Assembly (NCBI GenBank): GCA_031552145.1
Contig: JAVBMV010000008.1
Location: forward strand, 248,001 to 312,000
Length of the DNA stretch: 64,000 nt
Origin: JAVBMV01 sp031552145
GTDB lineage: Bacteria > Myxococcota > Myxococcia > Myxococcales > UBA5297
Direction of reading: 5' to 3'
Shown in pieces: positions 44,116 to 53,895 of the stretch (its first letter is position 1; each line of letters starts with the position of its first letter). The position numbers and the translations under genes were made by a program. The notes beneath the pieces are model-generated. The model ran no database searches and was not told the origin of the DNA. It worked only from the letters and a program-made list of their open reading frames with translations.

Positions 44116-45036
44116 ATGCGCAGTCGCTTCTTTGGTTTCAGAATTCTTTTGCTCCTCGCCACGAACCTGGCGGTGGTGCTGCTGCTCTCCGTGCTGCTTC
44201 GCCTCTTCGGCGTGGACGACTACCTGGCGGCGCGGGGAGGCGCGCTCAACTACAAGGCGCTGCTCATCTTCGCCGCGGCCTTCGGTTTTGGTGGAGCCTT
44301 CATCTCGCTGCTGCTCTCGAAGTGGCTGGCCAAGATGGGCACCCGCGCGCGGGTCATCAAGGAGGCGCGGACCGAGGAGGAGAGCTGGCTGGTCGAGACC
44401 GTTCGCAGGCTGGCGATGCAGGCCGGGGTAGGGATGCCAGAGGTTGCCATCTACCCCAGCCCCGATCTAAACGCCTTCGCGACGGGGGCGCGTCGCAACA
44501 AGGCGCTGGTCGCCGTAAGCGAGGGGATTCTTCGGACCATGCCGCGCCACGAGCTGCAGGCCGTACTCGCGCACGAGATGGCGCACGTGGCAAATGGTGA
44601 CATGATTACGCTCACTCTCGTGCAGGGCGTACTCAACACCTTCGTCATCTTCCTCTCGCGAATCGTCGCCTTCGTCGTCGACAACTTCCTCGCGGGGGGG
44701 CAGGACGAGCGCAGGCGGACGGGCATCGGCTATTTCATCACCTACATGGTGATGGAGATGATCCTCGGGGTGCTGGCCTCCATCGTCGTCGCCTGGTACA
44801 GCCGCAGACGCGAGTTCCGCGCAGACGCAGGCAGCGCCGAGCTGGTGGGGCCAGGCTCCATGATCGCCGCCCTGCGGACCCTGCAACGCATCCACCAACC
44901 GAGCGTCCTTCCTGAGTCAATGAAGGCGTTCGGCATTAGAGGCGGCGGGATGATGCGCCTCTTCGCATCGCACCCTCCGCTCGAGGCGCGCATCGCCGCG
45001 CTGCAGGGAGTGGGCCTGCAGCCAAACGCACGCTGA
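44116..45036 (+). CDS. htpX: M48 zinc metalloprotease HtpX
   Basis: 306 residues. Four predicted membrane segments. Zinc site AHEMAHVANGD (His153, Glu154, His157) and the distal Glu in SRRREFRADAGSA, both typical of HtpX. It degrades misfolded membrane proteins alongside FtsH. No sigma32-like promoter was read upstream. Ends 98 bp before the GH65-like gene. Confidence 0.94.
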   Translation: MRSRFFGFRILLLLATNLAVVLLLSVLLRLFGVDDYLAARGGALNYKALLIFAAAFGFGGAFISLLLSKWLAKMGTRARVIKEARTEEESWLVETVRRLAMQAGVGMPEVAIYPSPDLNAFATGARRNKALVAVSEGILRTMPRHELQAVLAHEMAHVANGDMITLTLVQGVLNTFVIFLSRIVAFVVDNFLAGGQDERRRTGIGYFITYMVMEMILGVLASIVVAWYSRRREFRADAGSAELVGPGSMIAALRTLQRIHQPSVLPESMKAFGIRGGGMMRLFASHPPLEARIAALQGVGLQPNAR

Positions 45037-45134
45037 ACTGGTGAACCCCTGGCGAGTTCCCCCCGTGGGGCGACATCACCAGTTTCTCTCCATGCGGCCA
45101 CTCCTGCTCGGGAGTGATGGGTCGAGGCGAGCGC

Positions 45135-48100
45135 ATGGCACTGCCCGAGGCGACCGAGCCGGCGCTCCTCGCCGAGCTCGTCCAACCATTCGAGGTCATC
45201 TCACTCGATGGGTCGGCCCTGCGAGCTGCGGGCCTACTGGGGGAGAATGGTCTCTCTGGTTCGCAGGACCTAACGAATCTTCTCGGGCGGCTGAGCGACC
45301 ATCGGGTCGCCCTCCTCTTCTTCGAGTGTGTCGACGGACGAGCAACTCGGCGAGAGACTGCGCGTGGCACGACCTCGCTGCGCGATGCGCTGCTCAGGCT
45401 CACAGGGCCCGGAGCCCCGCTCAGCCGGGCGAGGCTCCTTCTCATCGAGCGCGGAAATGAGCTGCTGACCCAGATCGAAGGGGGCGCTCTGAGTGGCACC
45501 CTTCGACTCTTCGAGACGCCTCAGCTTGCGGAGGCCGCGCGAGGCGCCAAGCTCGCCGCGGCGCGAGATCTGCTCGCCACTGCGCTCAACCGCGAGGATT
45601 CGCTGGCGCTGCTTCCCATCGAGAGCGAGGCGGGGGAATGCGCCTTGGCGCTCCCCTCGACCGCCCCCGCCGAGACGTCGCGCGCCCGAGGTGAAGCGCT
45701 GCGCGAGGCGCTCGCCGCCCAGGGCTTCCTGGGGGGCGGCGGTGCATTGCTCGAACGTGCGCGCGCCCTGCTCGCCAAGGCCGGCTTTGGTGAGCTGCGT
45801 CTCACTATCGATTTCGCGCGCCTTTCGCTTCACTATTACGACCTGACCGACGCGCTCTCCGCGGCGATTGGCGCGCTTCGAAATGGGGAGGAGCGCCGAG
45901 AAGGCTCCTGCCTGATCATCGCGAATGCGCTGGGTTCCCTCGACGGCAGCCAGGGCTCTTCGAGCAGACTCGCGCGCGCGCTCCCCTCGCGCTGCAGATT
46001 ACTCTCTGTTGGCGCGGAGCCCTTCGGCGTGCCTCCTGACGTCCTCCACCTGGGCGGAGGACCTTGGCGAATCTCGCCGCTCTTGCGCTCTGTAGCGGAG
46101 GTGCACGCGGGGACTCGACCAAGGGGAGAAGTACGCGCCACCTTCGCGCTCCCGTTCGAGAGGAGCGGCGATCCGGGCTGGTGCGTAGCCGCCGAGGTAG
46201 GCGACGGGCACAGTGAGCGGGCCATCGAGGCGCTTCTCTCCTTTGGTAATGGCAGGTACCGGACCCGTGCCGCCATCTCCGACGATCAGCTCGCAGCCTC
46301 CGATCCCGCCACCTATCTCTCCGGCCACTTCGCATCGCAGAGCGGCGCCTCCTCCGTCCCCGAGTTGGTGGCCGGCCCCGACTGGTCGGCGCTGCGACTC
46401 TGGGTTGCGGGTGAGCCGCTGGCGCTCGACAGCGCGCACCTGCTGGAGGGACGGAGGACGCTCGATCTGCGCCAGGGGGTGCTCTGGCGCGAGTGGCGCC
46501 ACAGAGATCGCGAGGGGAGGATCACGCTCATGCGCTCGGCCAGGGCGCTCTCTCTCGACGATCGTCGTTTGGCGTTCCAGAGCGTCGTCCTGCTACCGGA
46601 GAACTACAGCGCGCGCGTCAAGGTAGAGGCTCGCATCGAGCCCGCGCGCCTTGTCGTCTCAGGCCTCCCCGTTCGCCGCCCGCGCTTCGTCCCCATCGAG
46701 GAGGGAGGGGCCTCCTCCTCGGCGAAGCCCCTCACCGCGCTCTTCGCTCTCCCGCTTTCGAGCGCGAGGCTCGCCTTCTGCTCCGCCGCGGAGATGAGGG
46801 CGCAACGGTCGACCGAGTTCGCCTCCCGCGTCGAGCGTTTCGGTGGGCAGGTGAAGGAGAGTTGGGAGTTCGAGGTCGAGCAGGGGCAACTCTATCGGCT
46901 CGATCGCGTGCTCTCGATCGCCAGCTCTCTCGATGGAACCGCGCCCGCGGTGGAGGCGGGCACGGCGCTCTCCCGAATTCCGCCGATCGAGTCGCTCGCG
47001 GGGCGCCATCGGGAGGCATGGGAGGCGCGTTGGAGCGACGCTACGCTCTCGCTGGAGGGAGACGAAGAGGTCGAGCGGCGGGTGCGCGCGGCGCTCTTCC
47101 ATCTCTTCGCCGCATGCGAACCCGGCTCGCCAAGGGCGACGGTGGGCGCGCGCGCGCTCAGCAGTGGCTCCTATAGAGGGCACGCCTTCTGGGAGGAGAA
47201 CCTGCTTCTGGTGCCGCTGCTCGCGCGCCTCTATCCGGAGGGCGCTCGGGCGCTCGTGGCGATGCGCTGCGCCGCGCTCGACGCGGCGCGGGGAAGGGCG
47301 CGTGAACGCGGTCGGGCGGGCGCGCTCTTCCCGTGGAGCTTCGCCGACTCGGGCGAGGAGACCTCCCCGCGAGCGATGGTCGGACCCGATGGTGTCGTTC
47401 ATTCACTCGCGGTAGGGGAGGAGGCGCCGGTGGCGACGGGCGCGGTCGCCTGGGCAGTCGCTGACTACTGGAGGGCCACCGGAGACGACGCCTTCTTCGC
47501 GCGCTCGGGGGCGGAGTTGATAGCCGAGACGGCGCGCTATTGGGCGAGCCGCATCTCACGCGCCGCTGGCAAGGGCGCGCGCCTCGGAGCCGCTTCCGGG
47601 CTCGATCAGTACCACCCTGGTGTGGAGGGCTCCGCGTTGCTCCTGATGCTGGCGAAATGGAACCTGGAGTTCGCGGCGGTCGCGATGGACTGGCTCGCCG
47701 CCACCGCGCCGCTCCACTCCAGCTCGATGCGGCGCAGGCTCTCCCTCGCAACCGAGGAGCTGGAGCGGTGGCGCGCGCTGGCCGCCGCGCTCTCGCTCTC
47801 GATAGATGAAGCGACGGGGGTCGTCGAGGCCTTCGATGGCTACTTCCAGCTCGCGCCCTTCTCGGCGATGAACCTCCGCGGAAACCAGAGCGCGGTAGAC
47901 CTGGAGTTCCTCCCTGGGCGCGCCGAGCTCGCCGGCACCCAGGCGGTGAGCCAGGCCGACGTGCTGATGGCGCTCTATCTCTTCTGGGAGCGCTTCGAGC
48001 CCCGCGTCCGACAGGCCACCTTCGACTACTACGAACCGCGATCGACGCATCTCCACTCCACCAGTCCAGCGCTCCATGCGCTGCTCGCCGCCAAGCTCGG

Positions 48101-48461
48101 AAGAGCGCGCCTCGCGCGCCACTATCTGCAGCGGGCGCTGCGGGTCGATTGGCTCGGCGAGGAGGGCGAGCAGGAGCAGGGTCTGCACGCGGGCGCGCAG
48201 GCGGGGCTCTGGTTCGCGCTCGCCGAGGGGATGGCGGGCCTCTCGCTTCGAAGCGGCGCTCCTCGGCTCTCGCCCAACCTTCCGTCCGGGTGGAGCGCGC
48301 TTCGCTTCTCGCTGCGCTGGCGCGGCGCTCGCCTGAGGATCGAACTCTCGGAGGGGAGAGAGGCCCTCCTGTGGAGCGGGGCGCCGAAGCCTCTGCCGAA
48401 GGAGCTCGCGCGCCTCGACGATTTCGCGTCGGAGATCGAGGTGCAGGAAGGAGTTCACTGA
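45135..48461 (+). CDS. GH65-like protein with altered catalytic residue
   Basis: About 1108 residues. The middle and C-terminal regions have the (alpha/alpha)6 fold of GH65 disaccharide phosphorylases: GHAFWEENLLLVPLL, FPWSFADSGEETSPR, and the acid loop reading SGLDQYH where GH65 has GPDEYH; Gln825 thus replaces the catalytic Glu. FDGYFQL and the C-terminal jelly-roll end (SPNLPSGWSALRFSLRWRG) also fit. The first 250 residues show no clear fold and may be a degenerate HAD-like domain. ATG 45135 has GAGG before it; GTG 45114 and ATG 45117 are alternatives. The next gene starts one base after its stop. Confidence 0.68.
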   Translation: MALPEATEPALLAELVQPFEVISLDGSALRAAGLLGENGLSGSQDLTNLLGRLSDHRVALLFFECVDGRATRRETARGTTSLRDALLRLTGPGAPLSRARLLLIERGNELLTQIEGGALSGTLRLFETPQLAEAARGAKLAAARDLLATALNREDSLALLPIESEAGECALALPSTAPAETSRARGEALREALAAQGFLGGGGALLERARALLAKAGFGELRLTIDFARLSLHYYDLTDALSAAIGALRNGEERREGSCLIIANALGSLDGSQGSSSRLARALPSRCRLLSVGAEPFGVPPDVLHLGGGPWRISPLLRSVAEVHAGTRPRGEVRATFALPFERSGDPGWCVAAEVGDGHSERAIEALLSFGNGRYRTRAAISDDQLAASDPATYLSGHFASQSGASSVPELVAGPDWSALRLWVAGEPLALDSAHLLEGRRTLDLRQGVLWREWRHRDREGRITLMRSARALSLDDRRLAFQSVVLLPENYSARVKVEARIEPARLVVSGLPVRRPRFVPIEEGGASSSAKPLTALFALPLSSARLAFCSAAEMRAQRSTEFASRVERFGGQVKESWEFEVEQGQLYRLDRVLSIASSLDGTAPAVEAGTALSRIPPIESLAGRHREAWEARWSDATLSLEGDEEVERRVRAALFHLFAACEPGSPRATVGARALSSGSYRGHAFWEENLLLVPLLARLYPEGARALVAMRCAALDAARGRARERGRAGALFPWSFADSGEETSPRAMVGPDGVVHSLAVGEEAPVATGAVAWAVADYWRATGDDAFFARSGAELIAETARYWASRISRAAGKGARLGAASGLDQYHPGVEGSALLLMLAKWNLEFAAVAMDWLAATAPLHSSSMRRRLSLATEELERWRALAAALSLSIDEATGVVEAFDGYFQLAPFSAMNLRGNQSAVDLEFLPGRAELAGTQAVSQADVLMALYLFWERFEPRVRQATFDYYEPRSTHLHSTSPALHALLAAKLGRARLARHYLQRALRVDWLGEEGEQEQGLHAGAQAGLWFALAEGMAGLSLRSGAPRLSPNLPSGWSALRFSLRWRGARLRIELSEGREALLWSGAPKPLPKELARLDDFASEIEVQEGVH

Positions 48462-48462
48462 G

Positions 48463-49335
48463 ATGGCGCCCTTGACCGAGTCGGGACGATTCCAGGTGGA
48501 GGCCGATGGCACCAGCTCCGGGCGGGCGATCATCCTCCCGATCGACGCGAGCGGCGACGGGGGCGCGGCGCTTCATGCGGCGCATCTCCTCGCCGGCGTG
48601 CTCGGCGTTCCGGTGCGCCTGCTCCATCTGACCGAGCACGCATTGCCGCTGCGCGCCTCCATCTCGGCCATGGGACTCTCCCGCGAAGAGCTTCGCGGCG
48701 CGGTGGTGCTCCCGCTCTCTTCTCAAACGCTCCCGGAGAAGCTCCTGGCCTCGGCGGCCCGGGCGCGTTCCTTCATCGCCCTGGGCTTTTCGCCGGAGCG
48801 CCAGAGCGCGCTCGGCATCTCGTTGATGGCGCGGCTCCAGACGCCGCTGCTGGTGGTGCGGCGAGGCGTCGCCACGCCGCCCTGGAGCTTCGAGCGCCTG
48901 GCGATGCTTCACGATGGCCGAGAGGCGAGCGCGGCGGCGCTGGCGCCGGCGCTCGAGCTGGCGGTCGCGGCGCGCGCCCGTTCGGTCGTTCTTCATCTCT
49001 CCGAACCGCGCCAAGGGCGCGGCGCGCTGGCGCTGCCTCGCTACCTGGACGAACCTCACTTGGAGTGGGCCGAATGGGGGAGCGAATACCTTGGACGGAT
49101 GGGCATCTTCGCCGAACTGGAGAGCGCGACGGTGCCGCGCCTCATCCTGCCGCGCCCCGCGCGCGATCGGCCGCTGCTCGACCAGCTCGAGGAGCTCTCC
49201 CCCTCCCTGGTCGCCGTCGCGCTGGAGCCGGGAGAGGCGAGCCGCTCCTACGAGCGCTCCGCTCAGGGAGGGCTGCTCGCCTCCATGCTCCTCGGCGCCT
49301 CCTTCCCTCTGCTGCTGCTTCCCATCGGCCGATAA
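48463..49335 (+). CDS. tandem UspA-like universal stress protein
   Basis: 290 residues made of two UspA-like domains: the first opens IILPIDASGDGGAALHAAHLL and ends TPLLVVRRG; the second opens RLAMLHDGREASAAALAPA and ends FPLLLLPIGR. The ATP-binding GX2GX9G loop is poorly preserved in both. It starts one base after the GH65-like stop, so they are co-expressed. No function beyond the fold can be assigned. Its end is 78 bp from hydG. Confidence 0.6.
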   Translation: MAPLTESGRFQVEADGTSSGRAIILPIDASGDGGAALHAAHLLAGVLGVPVRLLHLTEHALPLRASISAMGLSREELRGAVVLPLSSQTLPEKLLASAARARSFIALGFSPERQSALGISLMARLQTPLLVVRRGVATPPWSFERLAMLHDGREASAAALAPALELAVAARARSVVLHLSEPRQGRGALALPRYLDEPHLEWAEWGSEYLGRMGIFAELESATVPRLILPRPARDRPLLDQLEELSPSLVAVALEPGEASRSYERSAQGGLLASMLLGASFPLLLLPIGR

Positions 49336-49413
49336 GTCCGCTATCGAGCCTTTTTTCGAAACCCCGCGCTCGGTCGAGTATCTAACGTCGGGGGAGGGAA
49401 GGAGCTGAAGGAG

Positions 49414-50820
49414 ATGGCCCCCGATACGGCGCGGATCATCGATGAGATTGAGATTGGCGAGGCGCTCGAGAGTGCTCGTGCCCCAGAGCCCTCGCGAGTA
49501 CGCGAACTGCTCGCGCGGGCGCGGGAGCTGCGCGGGCTTGGGCTGAGAGATGTGGCGTTGCTGAGCCGCGTCGAAGAGCCCGAGCTTCTGGAGGAGCTCT
49601 TCGCGGCGGCGCGCGCGGTGAAGGAGCAGATCTACGGACCGAGACTGGTGCTCTTCGCGCCACTCTACGTCTCTAATCTCTGTTGCAACGACTGCTCCTA
49701 TTGCGCCTTCAGCGTGAAGAACAAGGCTCTCTGCCGCCGCGCGCTCTCGCGCGAGGAGCTCGCGCATGAGGTGGGAATCCTGATCGATCAGGGGCACAAG
49801 CGCCTCCTGCTCGTCTCCGGCGAGGCCTATCCCGAGGAGGGGTTCGACTACATCATCAACGCGATCGAGACGCTCTACTCGGTAAAGCGGGGCGCGGGCG
49901 AGATCAGGCGCGTCAACGTCAACGTGGCACCGCTGACGCTCGAGCAGTTCCAGGCGCTGAAGGGCGCCCGGATCGGCACCTACCAGCTCTTCCAGGAGAG
50001 CTATCATCGCCCCACCTACGCCGCGAATCACCGCGCGGGCCCCAAGAAGAACTTCGATTGGCGGCTGCAGGTGATGGATCGCGCGATGAGCGCCGGCATC
50101 GACGATGTCGGCATCGGCGTCCTCTTCGGCCTCTACGACTGGCGTTTCGAGCTGCTCGCGCTCATGCAGCACGCGGCGCACCTAGAGCGCACCTTCGGCG
50201 CGGGCCCGCACACCATCAGCGTGCCGAGGATCGAGCCCGCGGAGGGCTCGCCGCTGGCCGAGAGCCCGCCCCATGCCGTCACGGATGACGATTTCAAGAA
50301 GATCGTCGCGATCCTGCGTCTCGCCGTCCCCTACACCGGGCTCATCCTCTCGACGAGGGAGAGCGCGGAGACCCGCCGCGAGGTCCTGGCGCTGGGCATC
50401 TCGCAGATCTCGGCGGGGAGCAGGACCGACCCGGGTGGATACGCGGAGCATGAGGAGCAGGGCGGGCACGAGGCGGGGGCACAGTTCCAGCTCGGCGACC
50501 ACCGCTCGCTCGACGAGGTGATCCGCGACGTGGCCAGTCTCGGCTATGTGCCCTCCTTCTGCACCGGCTGCTATCGGATGGGGCGCACGGGTAAGGACTT
50601 CATGGATCTGGCGAAGCCGGGCGCGATCAAGGCGCACTGCGACCCCAACGCCCTCTCCACCTTCACCGAGTATCTGATGGACTACGCCTCGCCCGAGACG
50701 CGCGCGATCGGGACGGCGCTGATCGAGCGCTCCCTCGCGGCCATGGCTCCCGCGCCCCGCGCCATCGCGACCAAACTCGTCGAGCGAGTGCGCCAAGGAA
50801 AGCGAGATCTCTTCGTTTGA
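49414..50820 (+). CDS. hydG: [FeFe]-hydrogenase maturase HydG (tyrosine lyase)
   Basis: 468 residues. A radical SAM protein that cleaves tyrosine to make the CO and CN ligands of the H-cluster. N-terminal CX3CX2C: NLCCNDCSYCAF. The C-terminal auxiliary cluster motif CTGC...C has exactly 22 residues between the second and third Cys, as in HydG. YVSNLCCNDC and GEAYPEEG are signature blocks. AAGGAG precedes the ATG. First gene of hydGFE, coupled to hydF (stop overlaps TTG). Confidence 0.95.
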   Translation: MAPDTARIIDEIEIGEALESARAPEPSRVRELLARARELRGLGLRDVALLSRVEEPELLEELFAAARAVKEQIYGPRLVLFAPLYVSNLCCNDCSYCAFSVKNKALCRRALSREELAHEVGILIDQGHKRLLLVSGEAYPEEGFDYIINAIETLYSVKRGAGEIRRVNVNVAPLTLEQFQALKGARIGTYQLFQESYHRPTYAANHRAGPKKNFDWRLQVMDRAMSAGIDDVGIGVLFGLYDWRFELLALMQHAAHLERTFGAGPHTISVPRIEPAEGSPLAESPPHAVTDDDFKKIVAILRLAVPYTGLILSTRESAETRREVLALGISQISAGSRTDPGGYAEHEEQGGHEAGAQFQLGDHRSLDEVIRDVASLGYVPSFCTGCYRMGRTGKDFMDLAKPGAIKAHCDPNALSTFTEYLMDYASPETRAIGTALIERSLAAMAPAPRAIATKLVERVRQGKRDLFV

Positions 50821-52040
50821 GCGAGTCGACACCAAAGGGGCTGCGCCTCCACGTCGGCCTCTTCGGCAGACGCAACGCGGGAAAATCGAGCCTGCTCAAC
50901 GCCCTTCTAGGGCAGCAGGTCTCGATCGTCTCGCCCGAGCCGGGGACCACCACCGATCCGGTGGAGAAGATGGTCGAGTTCAGGCCGCTCGGCCCCGTTC
51001 TCTTCATCGACACCGCCGGTCTCGACGACACGGGCCCCCTTGGGGAACAGAGGAAGCTGCGCACGCGGGAGGCGCTCGCGCGCGTCGACATGGCGATCCT
51101 CGTGGCGCGGGGCGATGGTTGGAGCTCCTCGGAAAGCGATCTGCTCGCCGAGCTCGACGCCCGCGCGATCCCATCCGTAGTGGTGTTGACGCATCGAGAC
51201 CTATGCGCCCCCGCTCCAGCGCTCTTGGCCCAATTGTCGGGGCGTCCCGTGCTCTGCGTCGACAGCCCGGGCGGCGCGGGCCTCTCCGAGCTGCGCGAGG
51301 CGCTGGTGCGCGCCGCGCCCGAGAGCGCCTTCACCGCGCCTCCGCTGCTCGCCGATCTGGTGCCGCGTGGCGATCTGGCCCTGCTCGTCACACCCATCGA
51401 CTCGGCGGCGCCGAAGGGGCGCCTCATCCTGCCGCAAGCCCAGGCGCTGCGTGCGCTGCTCGACAACGGAGCCATGGGGCTGGCCGTTCAGGTCGAAGAG
51501 CTCGCCCCGGCGCTCGCGCTGCTCTCGCGACCACCTCGCCTGGTGATTACCGACTCGCAGGCCTTCGCCGCCGTCGAGCGTCTCCTCCCGAAAGAGCAAC
51601 TCCTCACCAGCTTTTCGATCCTCTTCGCGCGGGTGAAGGGCGATCTGTTGGCGCAGAGCAGAGGAGCGTTGGCGATCGAGCGACTGCGGCCCGGCGCTCG
51701 AGTGCTCATCGCCGAGGCCTGTGGCCACCATGCCACCGATGAGGATATTGGTCGGGTGAAGCTGCCCGCCCTCTTGTCGAAGGCGGCGGGCGGCCCCCTC
51801 GAGTTCGAGCATGTCCAAGGGGGCGGCTTTCCCGATTCCGAGGAGGAGTTGGCGCGCTACCAACTCGCGGTCCACTGCGGCGCCTGTACCTTCAACCGCC
51901 GGGCAATGCTCTCGCGCATCGCTGCCTGCGAGCGGGCCGGTCTTCCCATCACGAATTATGGTCTGGCCATCGCCAGCGCGCTCGGCATCTTGAGGCGGGC
52001 GCTGGAGCCCTTCCCCTCAATCCTCGGGAGGCTCTCGTGA
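50817..52040 (+). CDS. hydF: [FeFe]-hydrogenase maturation GTPase HydF
   Basis: 407 residues. The GTPase domain opens LHVGLFGRRNAGKSSLLNALLG, with VLFIDTAGLDD. The Fe-S scaffold C-terminal domain has CGHH and, 46-53 residues later, HCGAC, matching HydF. It carries the two-iron precursor built by HydG and HydE. TTG start overlaps the hydG stop, and the stop overlaps the hydE GTG. Confidence 0.94.
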   Translation: MSESTPKGLRLHVGLFGRRNAGKSSLLNALLGQQVSIVSPEPGTTTDPVEKMVEFRPLGPVLFIDTAGLDDTGPLGEQRKLRTREALARVDMAILVARGDGWSSSESDLLAELDARAIPSVVVLTHRDLCAPAPALLAQLSGRPVLCVDSPGGAGLSELREALVRAAPESAFTAPPLLADLVPRGDLALLVTPIDSAAPKGRLILPQAQALRALLDNGAMGLAVQVEELAPALALLSRPPRLVITDSQAFAAVERLLPKEQLLTSFSILFARVKGDLLAQSRGALAIERLRPGARVLIAEACGHHATDEDIGRVKLPALLSKAAGGPLEFEHVQGGGFPDSEEELARYQLAVHCGACTFNRRAMLSRIAACERAGLPITNYGLAIASALGILRRALEPFPSILGRLS

Positions 52041-53074
52041 CGCGCGAAGAACTCCTGGGATGGCTCCTCGAGCCCGAGGGCGCGCGGCTCACCGCGCTCT
52101 ACGAGCAGGCCGATCGGCTCCGGCGAGAACGGGTAGGGGAGGAGGTCCACCTCCGCGGTCTCATCGAGCTCTCCAATCATTGCATCCGCCAGTGTGCCTA
52201 TTGCGGGATGAGAGCGCCCAACCGAGGGATGCGCCGCTATAGACTTACTTGCGACGAGGCGCTCGCTGCCGCGCGCGCCGCCCAACGCTTTGGCTACGGC
52301 TCCGTGGTGATTCAGGCCGGCGAAGATCCCGGCCTCACGCTCGATTTCGTCTCCGAATTGGTGAAGGGGATTCGGGATGAGATAGGGCTCGCCGTCACGC
52401 TCAGCTTGGGAATGCGCAGCGATGAAGAGCTCGCCGCCTGGCGGGAGGCGGGAGCTTCACGCTACCTGCTCCGATTCGAGACGAGCGATCCGGCCCTCTT
52501 CGCGGCCATCCATCCCGCTATCCCCGGGCGCCCAACAGACCGCATCGAGCACCTTCGCCGGCTGCGCCGCTTCGGCTACGAGATCGGGAGCGGGGTGATG
52601 GTCGGGATCCCTGGCCAGAGCTACGCCTCGCTCGCCGACGACTTGTTCCTCTTCCAGGCGCTGGATCTCGACATGATCGGCCTCGGCCCCTATCTGTCCC
52701 ACCCTGAGACGCCGCTTGGACAGGGCGCCATCGCTCCTCTCCCGGAGGGGGTGCAAGTGCCGCACGGCGCGCAGATGGTCTACAAGGCGCTCGCGCTGGC
52801 GCGCCTGCTCTGTCCCGAGGCCAATATCCCCGCGACCACCGCGCTCGCTACCTTGAGCGGAGCGGACGGGCGGGAGCTAGGGCTCGCGCGCGGGGCCAAT
52901 GTGATCATGCCCAATGTGACGCCTCCCCAGGCGCGCGCCCTCTACGAAATCTATCCAGGGAAGGCGGGCAAGGCCGAGACGGCCGAGGAGACCTTCAACT
53001 GGCTCCGCACGCGCCTTGCCGCGCTGGGGCGCAGTCCTGGGCATGGCCCCGGCGGACGGCATAGAGCGGACTGA
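52037..53074 (+). CDS. hydE: [FeFe]-hydrogenase maturase HydE
   Basis: 345 residues. A radical SAM protein with CIRQCAYC (CX3CX2C), the SLGMRSDEELAAW block and a QAGEDPGLT stretch, diagnostic of HydE. It helps supply the bridging dithiolate/amine ligand. GTG overlaps the hydF stop. The C-terminus is a short G/R-rich tail. A 161-bp gap to rex follows. Confidence 0.94.
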   Translation: MTREELLGWLLEPEGARLTALYEQADRLRRERVGEEVHLRGLIELSNHCIRQCAYCGMRAPNRGMRRYRLTCDEALAAARAAQRFGYGSVVIQAGEDPGLTLDFVSELVKGIRDEIGLAVTLSLGMRSDEELAAWREAGASRYLLRFETSDPALFAAIHPAIPGRPTDRIEHLRRLRRFGYEIGSGVMVGIPGQSYASLADDLFLFQALDLDMIGLGPYLSHPETPLGQGAIAPLPEGVQVPHGAQMVYKALALARLLCPEANIPATTALATLSGADGRELGLARGANVIMPNVTPPQARALYEIYPGKAGKAETAEETFNWLRTRLAALGRSPGHGPGGRHRAD

Positions 53075-53150
53075 GGCTCCTCGAGCCAGCATTCACAAGC
53101 ATCGCGCATCTGAATATGCCTTTTGTGAAACAACAAACGCCAGCATCGCG

Positions 53151-53178
53151 TTGACAACGACACGCTGTCACATATCAT
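53151..53178 (+). promoter_or_regulatory. putative promoter of rex-hydCBA operon
   Basis: TTGACA (-35), a 16-base spacer and TATCAT (five of six -10 matches) lie 57 bases before the rex ATG. About 20 bases upstream is TTTTGTGAAA, resembling one half of a Rex operator (TTGTGAA...TTCACAA); the other half is poor. This would allow autoregulation by Rex and NADH control of the hydrogenase genes. Confidence 0.5.
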
Positions 53179-53235
53179 CGCCGCGAACTGTGAATCCGGT
53201 AACGGCGGAGTCTTCAGTCCGCCCTTGGAATAGCG

Positions 53236-53895
53236 ATGGCGTCAGCGAAGACGATCAGTCGGCTGAGTCTCTATCGGCGAATCCTTCTGCGCCAGTGGAA
53301 GGACAGGGCCTTCGTCTTCTCGCACGAGCTCGCTACCGAAGCGGGTGCCACCTCCGCACAGGTCCGCCGTGACCTCATGGTGATCGGCTACTCCGGAAGC
53401 CCAAATCGCGGCTACGAGGTGGGCGCGCTGCTCGAGAGCATTGGAGAGCATCTCGACAGCCCGAAGCGCCAGGCGGTCGCGCTCGTGGGTCTAGGGAACC
53501 TGGGGCGCGCCATCCTCTCCTTCGCGACCAATCAGTGCGCCAGTCTCGAGATCGTCGCTGCGTTCGACACCGATCCGCTCAAGACGGGCAGGGTGATCCA
53601 AGGCTGCCGCTGCCATGCCGAAAACGAGCTGGAGCAGATTGTGCGCGACGAAGCGATCACTGTCGGAATCTTGGCGGTGCCCGCGCTCGCGGCCCAGGGC
53701 TTGGCGGAGCGGCTCGTCTCGGCGGGCGTCTCCGGGCTGCTCAATTTTGCGCCGGTTCGGCTCCGGGTAAACCCCGGCACCTATGTCGAAAATATCGATC
53801 TGACGGTCGCCCTCGAGAAAGTGGCTTGGTTCGCCGGACGCGGGCACCGGAATGGCAGCGGGCTCGAGATGCTTCACAACCGGAGGAAGGCATGA
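53236..53895 (+). CDS. rex: redox-sensing transcriptional repressor Rex
   Basis: 219 residues. An N-terminal winged helix (KTISRLSLYRRILLRQW... ATSAQVRRDLMVIGYSG) and a Rossmann fold with VALVGLGNLGRAI binding NADH/NAD+, and a VPALAAQGLAERLVSAG helix. Rex leaves DNA when NADH is high. Here it is the first gene of the hydrogenase operon; the stop overlaps the hydC ATG (ATGA), so it likely regulates its own operon. Confidence 0.94.
   Translation: MASAKTISRLSLYRRILLRQWKDRAFVFSHELATEAGATSAQVRRDLMVIGYSGSPNRGYEVGALLESIGEHLDSPKRQAVALVGLGNLGRAILSFATNQCASLEIVAAFDTDPLKTGRVIQGCRCHAENELEQIVRDEAITVGILAVPALAAQGLAERLVSAGVSGLLNFAPVRLRVNPGTYVENIDLTVALEKVAWFAGRGHRNGSGLEMLHNRRKA

Noticed and set aside
47158..50181. 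Very long open frame on the minus strand (about 1000 codons)
   Set aside because: It runs antisense through the GH65-like, Usp and hydG genes. Its translation is R/A/P-rich without motifs; high GC leaves antisense frames free of stops.
53121..53140. Full Rex operator
   Set aside because: Only one half-site fits (TTGTGAA); the other half departs from TTCACAA at most positions, so it is reported only as a possible half-site.
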